Shown here: one piece after another, positions 6,211-10,000 of the stretch
Numbering within the stretch: the first letter of the stretch is position 1
Layout: each line of letters opens with the position of its first letter
Source: Desulfomonile sp.
Lineage (GTDB): Bacteria; Desulfobacterota; Desulfomonilia; Desulfomonilales; Desulfomonilaceae
NCBI GenBank assembly: GCA_020216785.1
Contig: JAIWNO010000118.1
Coordinates: 1-10,000 of the forward strand
Length of the DNA: 10,000 bases
Direction: 5' to 3'
Position numbers and translations under genes: made by a program
Notes under the pieces: model-generated
What the model saw: the letters and a program-made list of their open reading frames with translations, nothing else
Databases searched by the model: none
What the model was told of the DNA's origin: nothing

Positions 6211-7155
6211 TTACCAGCGAAAGGGTACGTCGGCCCCGAAGTCAGGTATTCCAGTTTTCTGGGATGAGAGATCCTGTACGAAGACATTCTCGAAACCAAG
6301 GTCCCACGCCAGGTCCACCGCACGTTCGTATTCGTCTTCGGAGAGCTTTCTGTGCAGTTCGATAAATTCGGCGCTGCGGTGCAGAGGCGAGTACTGTGCC
6401 ATGAGGGAGAGAGTGACAGTAGTGGGCAGATGGTCCCGAATCCACAAGAGCGTTTCGCGCGTGCCCGCAAGGTCCCCGGGAAGAATCAGATGCCGGAGTA
6501 TCATCCCTCTCACAGCGGTCCCCGAGAGACCGACCACGAGGTTTCCCACTTGGTCGTACATTTTCAGGATCGCCGAACGCGCAGTCTTTACATAATCGCA
6601 AGCATCGGAGTACTTGGTCGCAGCTTGATCCGACGCATACTTGAGGTCGGGGAGGTAAACATCGATGATTCCATCGAGCAAGTCGAGGGTTTCGGGCGCC
6701 TCGTATCCATTGGTGTTGTAGACTACGGGCAGCGTCAAGCCGCGTTCCGTTGCCTGCGCGAGCGCCGCAAGCAACCCCGGAAGATGGTGGCTCGGCGATA
6801 CAGGCTCGATGGTGGCACATCCACTCCTCTGCAGGCGGAGCATCTCCAATGCGAGCGCTTCCGGGGAGATTACTCTTCCAACGCCCCCTTGACTAATCTC
6901 GTGATTCTGGCAATACACACACCGCAAATTGCAGCGAGTGAAAAAAATAGTACCCGCGCCGCCCTCACCCGTCAAGGGAGGTTCCTCGCCGAAATGGGCG
7001 ACCGCTGCAGCGATGGCCGGTTCCGGCCCTGCTCCGCAGTAACCGCGCTCTCCTGCAGTCCTGTTTACACGGCATCTCCTCGGACACAAGGCACACGAGG
7101 AGGAGATATAATGGGCTTTTTGGGCGCGGTAGGATATTTCCGATGATTTCAGCAC
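6211..7155 (-). CDS. Radical SAM protein, PflX type (COG1313; pyruvate formate-lyase activase homologue)
   Basis: 314-residue cytoplasmic radical S-adenosylmethionine enzyme. The [4Fe-4S] motif is C75-x3-C79-x2-C82 (CNLRCVYC). An N-terminal cysteine group, C21-x2-C24-x3-C28-x11-C40, precedes it and is typical of the COG1313 PflX subgroup; it probably holds a metal or second cluster. Other family stretches: NTNGYE (147-152), DLKY (170-173), RHLILPG (221-227). The family is homologous to glycyl-radical activases, but its substrate is not established and no glycyl-radical enzyme is visible nearby; neither AMMECR1 nor Memo partners are in the window. The start is GTG at 7155, with GAGGGA 8 nt upstream, placing the first cysteine at residue 21. 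I saw no convincing later start before the first cysteine group. It is separated from the RsbRD-like gene by 184 nt containing that gene's own promoter candidate. Confidence 0.85.
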   Translation of the reverse strand: MLKSSEISYRAQKAHYISSSCALCPRRCRVNRTAGERGYCGAGPEPAIAAAVAHFGEEPPLTGEGGAGTIFFTRCNLRCVYCQNHEISQGGVGRVISPEALALEMLRLQRSGCATIEPVSPSHHLPGLLAALAQATERGLTLPVVYNTNGYEAPETLDLLDGIIDVYLPDLKYASDQAATKYSDACDYVKTARSAILKMYDQVGNLVVGLSGTAVRGMILRHLILPGDLAGTRETLLWIRDHLPTTVTLSLMAQYSPLHRSAEFIELHRKLSEDEYERAVDLAWDLGFENVFVQDLSSQKTGIPDFGADVPFRW

Positions 7156-7227
7156 TGGTAAATTCCCTCAGTGACAGATCCAGACAGATTTCTCATCGCG
7201 TTCCGCCATTCGTCTCGATTCGGGATG

Positions 7228-7241
7228 AGTATCCGGATACT
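7228..7241. promoter_or_regulatory. 14-bp perfect palindrome (candidate operator)
   Basis: AGTATCCGGATACT is its own reverse complement. It is flanked on both sides by the direct repeat GATTCGG (one copy starting 9 nt before, the other starting 1 nt after). It lies about 75 bases upstream of the radical SAM start, in the probable leader or promoter of that gene, and about 200 bases before the proS promoter. A dimeric regulator site is possible; no regulator gene is adjacent. Confidence 0.35.
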
Positions 7242-7438
7242 GATTCGGCGTTCTATTCCGGCAAGATGAGCAAGCATTCCACGCACACAAGTATAATGCA
7301 TCCGATCAGGAAATCCTCACTCGCAACAGCCGCGCGCGCGGGAAAATCTCGTTGACCGAACGCCCGACGCGATTTACATCTTTAAGAGGACGGTAGGTTT
7401 TGCCCGCGCTCCGGTCCTTCATTCCCCGACAAAGCGTG

Positions 7439-7472
7439 TATAATACGATCGAACGAGACCGATGTAGGTCTC
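7439..7472 (+). promoter_or_regulatory. proS promoter -10 element and leader hairpin
   Basis: A perfect TATAAT lies at 7439-7444 (the -35 region is weak). Transcription from about 7451 would give a leader of about 40 nt, almost filled by the perfect hairpin GAGACC-GATGTA-GGTCTC (7455-7472), which ends only five bases before the TGAGGT ribosome binding site at 7478-7483. Confidence 0.45.
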
Positions 7473-7491
7473 TCGCATGAGGTAATTTCGC

Positions 7492-9204
7492 ATGAGAATG
7501 TCAAAGCTTCTGATACCCACTCTCAAAGAAGACCCCGCGGATGCTGAAGTCGTGAGCCACAAGCTTATGGTCAGGGCCGGGATGATCCGCAAATTAACTG
7601 CGGGTGTCTACTCGTACCTCCCTCTGGGATACCGATCGCTCCGCAAAGTGGAACAGATCGTCCGCGAAGAAATGGACGCTGCAGGAGCGCAAGAGGTTTT
7701 CCTGCCGATGGTGCTCCCAGCTGAATTGTGGCAAGAAACCGGCCGGTGGGATTTATACGGCAAGGAATTACTGCGCTTCAAGGACCGCCACGACCGCGAC
7801 TGTTGCCTCGGGCCGACGCACGAAGAGGTGATCACCGACCTGGTGCGCCGCGATGTGCGTTCCTACAGGGAACTGCCCCTGAATCTTTACCAGATCCAGA
7901 CAAAATTCCGAGACGAGATCCGACCTCGCTTCGGCCTCATGCGCGGCCGCGAGTTCTTGATGAAAGATGGGTACTCGTTCGACGTTGACGAGCAGGGTGT
8001 GGAGGAGTCCTACCGCAAGATGTGGGACGCTTACAACCGGGTCTTCTCCCGCTGCGGCCTTCGGTTCAGGGCCGTAGAGGCGGACTCCGGTCCGATAGGC
8101 GGAAGTTTCTCCCATGAATTCATGGTCTTGGCTGACACCGGCGAGGACACCATCGTGTCGTGCACCTCGTGCGACTACGCGGCCAACATGGAGAAAGCAG
8201 AGACTAGGCCACCCGCTGTTGCGGATCGCACCGCGGAGTCGCCGCCATACCGAAGAGTTGAAACGCCCGGCGCGAGCACGATCGATCAGGTCTCGGCCTT
8301 CCTGAGCATCCAGCCTCGAGACCTGATCAAGACCCTGATTCTCCGGACCGAAAGAGGGCCGGTCGCTGTTCTTGTGAGAGGCGACCACGACCTCAACGAG
8401 GTCAAGGTCAAGAATTTCCTCAAAGTTGACGAACTGGAGCTCGCGGATGAGCGCACGATTGAGGAGGTCACAGGTGGGCCGCTGGGATTTTCGGGTCCGG
8501 TGGGGCTGAACAATGTGCGGATTCTCGCGGATCATGCGATACCGTCAATGACCAGAGCGGTTGTCGGTGGAAACGAGAAGGACATTCACCTCATTGACGT
8601 AGACCCTGCGCGGGATTTTCACCCAGAATACGTGGGTGATTTCCGGTTGGCCCTCGACGGTGATCGATGCCCGCGATGCGAAACGGGGACGCTTGTGCTC
8701 AGCAAGGGAATCGAGGTGGGCCATGTCTTCAAGCTCGGGGTGAAGTACTCCGAGTCCATGAACTGTCGCTTCCTCGACAAGGACGGCAAAGAATCTCCGA
8801 TGATAATGGGTTGTTACGGCATCGGGGTGAGCCGACTTGTGGCAGCGGCTATTGAACAGAATCACGACGGGGATGGTATCGTCTTTCCGCCGGCGATTGC
8901 TCCGTTTACCGTGATCGTCACCCCGGTGGGGGCCAAAGATCCTGTCATCGAAAACGCTGCGGAAAAGATTTACCAGTCACTCTGGAGAGCAGGAATCGAC
9001 ACGCTACTCGACGACCGGGACGAACGCCCCGGAGTCAAATTCAAAGACGCGGACCTGATTGGTATACCGTTTCGCGTGACCGTTGGCAAGAAGGCGTTGG
9101 CCGAGGGCAAGGTTGAGCTGAGAAATCGAGCGACGCGAGAAGTGACGCTCGTTGAAATTCCGAACGTCGTGGACGCTGTTCGGACCAGCGTCGCTGCGTG
9201 GTAA
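7492..9204 (+). CDS. proS: Prolyl-tRNA synthetase, bacterial type with editing insertion
   Basis: 570-residue class II aminoacyl-tRNA synthetase charging tRNA-Pro; full length for the bacterial type. Order: N-terminal ARxG-L-like stretch around R28-A-G-M-I-R, GPTHEE (107-112), motif 2 around F139-R-D-E-I-R-P-R-F-G and R151-G-R-E-F, the INS editing domain (about 225-400) that hydrolyses Ala-tRNA-Pro, with K280 in LIKTLI at the place of the catalytically important lysine, motif 3 G440-C-Y-G-I-G-V-S-R, then the anticodon-binding domain (about 465-570) with DDRDERPGVKFKDADLIG at 507-524. Two cysteine pairs, C224-x2-C227 and C393-x2-C396, bracket the INS domain. ATG 7492 has TGAGGT 8 nt upstream; an ATG two codons later is the alternative. 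Housekeeping gene, apparently monocistronic; a CCGCC-CGC-GGCGG hairpin (9205-9217) starts right after the stop. Confidence 0.98.
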   Translation: MRMSKLLIPTLKEDPADAEVVSHKLMVRAGMIRKLTAGVYSYLPLGYRSLRKVEQIVREEMDAAGAQEVFLPMVLPAELWQETGRWDLYGKELLRFKDRHDRDCCLGPTHEEVITDLVRRDVRSYRELPLNLYQIQTKFRDEIRPRFGLMRGREFLMKDGYSFDVDEQGVEESYRKMWDAYNRVFSRCGLRFRAVEADSGPIGGSFSHEFMVLADTGEDTIVSCTSCDYAANMEKAETRPPAVADRTAESPPYRRVETPGASTIDQVSAFLSIQPRDLIKTLILRTERGPVAVLVRGDHDLNEVKVKNFLKVDELELADERTIEEVTGGPLGFSGPVGLNNVRILADHAIPSMTRAVVGGNEKDIHLIDVDPARDFHPEYVGDFRLALDGDRCPRCETGTLVLSKGIEVGHVFKLGVKYSESMNCRFLDKDGKESPMIMGCYGIGVSRLVAAAIEQNHDGDGIVFPPAIAPFTVIVTPVGAKDPVIENAAEKIYQSLWRAGIDTLLDDRDERPGVKFKDADLIGIPFRVTVGKKALAEGKVELRNRATREVTLVEIPNVVDAVRTSVAAW

Positions 9205-9217
9205 CCGCCCGCGGCGG
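9205..9217. terminator. Small hairpin between convergent proS and the Gly/Tyr-rich gene
   Basis: CCGCC-CGC-GGCGG begins at the base after the proS TAA and occupies half of the 29-nt gap to the stop of the opposing gene. Being symmetrical it could act for both transcripts, but the stem is only 5 bp and lacks a T tract. Confidence 0.25.
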
Positions 9218-9233
9218 CTGATTACGCTCTGCC

Positions 9234-9524
9234 CTACTGACCGTACCCATAGCCTCCGTAGTACGGATTACCGCTCCACTGTCCGCCCTGAGAATACCCG
9301 GGCGCATATCCGCCGCCCCAATATGCCCCGTATCCGTAACCTCCATACTGCGGATAGTAACCCCACGGGTTGTTGTACGAGGGCGGCGGTACGGTGGGCG
9401 CCCATGGGTTCGGATATTCGTGCATTGGCGCCGACCATTTCACAGTATCCTGTGCCGCGCCGGGCGCCAAGCATGCACACACCAGAAGAGCGACGGTGAC
9501 AACAACAAGTTTCATGCGCCTCAT
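9234..9524 (-). CDS. Small exported Gly/Tyr-rich low-complexity protein
   Basis: 96-residue protein of unknown function. Residues 1-24 are a signal peptide (MRRMK, hydrophobic Val/Leu/Ala core, APGAA before the likely cut). The mature part starts with a short ordinary segment including PMHEYPNPWAP, then from residue 50 becomes extreme in composition: 16 Gly and 13 Tyr among 47 residues, with Trp, Pro, Asn and Gln making up most of the rest. The heptad YGGYGYG occurs at 60-66 and again at 89-95. Such sequences resemble disordered, sticky, aromatic-glycine secreted proteins; no enzymatic domain is present. The lipobox-like VCAC in the signal region has Cys at -2 and is a poor lipoprotein site. 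ATG 9524 is chosen for AGGAG 7 nt upstream; the frame extends to 9563 without a ribosome binding site. Confidence 0.75.
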   Translation of the reverse strand: MRRMKLVVVTVALLVCACLAPGAAQDTVKWSAPMHEYPNPWAPTVPPPSYNNPWGYYPQYGGYGYGAYWGGGYAPGYSQGGQWSGNPYYGGYGYGQ

Positions 9525-9618
9525 GGGAGATCTCCTGTACGCTGTTGCGGCAGGCGCCAACATACCCTACGTGCGGCAAAGACCGCAAGTGTGAAGCAAA
9601 AGCCACGCGTGATTTCGA

Positions 9619-9647
9619 TTGCCACTCCCGCGATCATGATGTATAAG
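9619..9647 (+). promoter_or_regulatory. Candidate promoter of the GATase-like gene
   Basis: TTGCCA (9619-9624), exactly 17 nt, then TATAAG (9642-9647): each hexamer has one mismatch to the sigma70 consensus. Transcription from about 9654 gives a leader near 30 nt before the ATG at 9685. This is the best-matching promoter in the window. Confidence 0.55.
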
Positions 9648-9684
9648 GACGTTATTCCGACAATTTTTCCAATGTGAAGTACCT

Positions 9685-10000
9685 ATGAAACCGCGGAGGG
9701 TCGGTTATTTTGGGGCTTATATCCATGTCGTCTTTTTCTTGACGGCCGTGACGGTTTGGTGCGCCGTCCCTCTCGCATATGCGGCTGAAAAGGCAGCCGC
9801 ACCGGCGGAAGCGAATCAAAAGCCGTGGCTCCTCGTCAGCATGGCGCCCGGCGGCACATCCGGCGGTTGCCGGACCGTGTTCTCAGTCATACGTGACCTG
9901 AGCGGGAACCACAACGGCAAGATAGTTCATTTCAGCCGGATCACGCCGGAAATGGTGGCCGAACTCGAGCCCGCCTTCGTTATTCTGAGCCCCCAAGGAA
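9685..10000 (+). CDS. Exported protein, probable class I glutamine-amidotransferase-like domain (partial, 3' end outside window)
   Basis: The first 105 codons are present and the frame is open at the window end. Residues 1 to about 34 are a signal peptide (KPRR start, hydrophobic core FFLTAVTVWCAVPLAYA). After a short Ala/Glu-rich spacer a domain begins at about W48 with strand LLVSMAP, a glycine-rich turn, a helix containing R64-T-V-F-S-V-I-R-D-L, then ITPEMVAELEPAFVILSPQG (86-105). The last part, a residue-counted strand ending in L-S-P-x-G after 'p-a-f-v-i', matches the first half of class I glutamine amidotransferase / peptidase C26 folds (D-x-V-V-L-S-P-G type). The catalytic Cys and His-Glu would lie beyond the window, so function is unproven; a flavodoxin- or DJ-1-like fold is the alternative. 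The ribosome binding site is weak (TGAAG). No other in-frame ATG or GTG lies between here and the stop at 9637-9639. Confidence 0.6.
   Translation, partial: MKPRRVGYFGAYIHVVFFLTAVTVWCAVPLAYAAEKAAAPAEANQKPWLLVSMAPGGTSGGCRTVFSVIRDLSGNHNGKIVHFSRITPEMVAELEPAFVILSPQG

Larger units (their letters stand above)
7156..7491. other. 336-nt divergent intergenic region between the radical SAM gene and proS
   Basis: Holds the 14-bp palindrome at 7228-7241, overlapping -10-like sequences in both directions around 7290-7297 (TATAAT on plus, TATACT on minus, neither with a good -35), an alternating GC tract near 7330-7342, and the proS promoter and leader. A TTGACC (7353 region) with TACATC 17 nt later is an alternative proS promoter. 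A 70-codon plus-strand frame starting at 7143 overlaps the radical SAM start and is not called. Confidence 0.5.

Noticed and set aside
6352..7146. 264-codon plus-strand frame antisense to the radical SAM gene
   Set aside because: Shadow of a clearly conserved enzyme on the other strand.
7768..8535. 255-codon minus-strand frame inside proS
   Set aside because: Antisense to the conserved catalytic and editing domains of prolyl-tRNA synthetase.
9454..9524. Lipoprotein signal (VCAC) in the Gly/Tyr-rich protein
   Set aside because: Cys at -2 is not a usual lipobox residue and an Ala-Ala cut site follows, so ordinary signal peptidase processing is more likely.

Overview
The window looks like core chromosome of an anaerobic or facultatively anaerobic bacterium with moderately high GC coding DNA and AT-rich promoters. 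The gene set (electron-bifurcating NfnAB, nickel-pincer cofactor protein LarC, a PflX-type radical SAM protein, an RsbRD-like single-domain protein, several exported proteins of unknown role) would fit a Desulfobacterota/deltaproteobacterial sulfate reducer or syntroph. That placement is inference from gene content; there is no rRNA or other phylogenetic marker except prolyl-tRNA synthetase.

Layout. 1-1409 (minus): nfnA followed by the first 183 codons of nfnB, overlapping by ATGA, giving the NADH-dependent ferredoxin:NADP oxidoreductase. 1424-1789: non-coding, with a GC-rich imperfect hairpin. 1790-2679 (minus): a two-gene unit, a small coiled-coil-like protein translationally coupled through ATGA to an exported thioredoxin-fold protein with a CPFC site. 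2680-2918: AT-rich divergent promoter region. 2919-3746 (plus): exported protein with two copies of a small domain separated by a proline-rich linker. 3747-4230: non-coding, holding a perfect 19-bp inverted repeat with a 37-nt loop, the most striking non-genic feature. 4231-5409 (minus): larC in one uninterrupted frame. 5505-6026 (minus): RsbRD-N-like helical protein behind a good promoter. 6211-7155 (minus): radical SAM protein of the PflX/COG1313 type with a GTG start. 7156-7491: divergent regulatory region with a 14-bp perfect palindrome and the proS promoter. 7492-9204 (plus): proS. 9234-9524 (minus): tiny exported Gly/Tyr-rich protein. 9685-10000+ (plus): start of an exported protein whose visible part resembles a class I glutamine-amidotransferase fold.

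How the genes may work together: NfnAB balances NADH, NADPH and ferredoxin pools; LarC and the radical SAM protein are enzyme-maturation factors typical of anaerobes; ProRS is housekeeping. Four proteins (thioredoxin-like, duplicated-domain, Gly/Tyr-rich, GATase-like) carry N-terminal signal sequences, so much of the uncharacterised content is directed to the cell envelope. I see no phage, transposase, CRISPR, toxin-antitoxin or defence module, no tRNA or rRNA, and no clear new multi-gene system. The points that deserve a second look are the inverted repeat, the coupled coiled-coil/thioredoxin pair, the duplicated-domain protein, the Gly/Tyr-rich protein and the orphan status of larC and the radical SAM gene.
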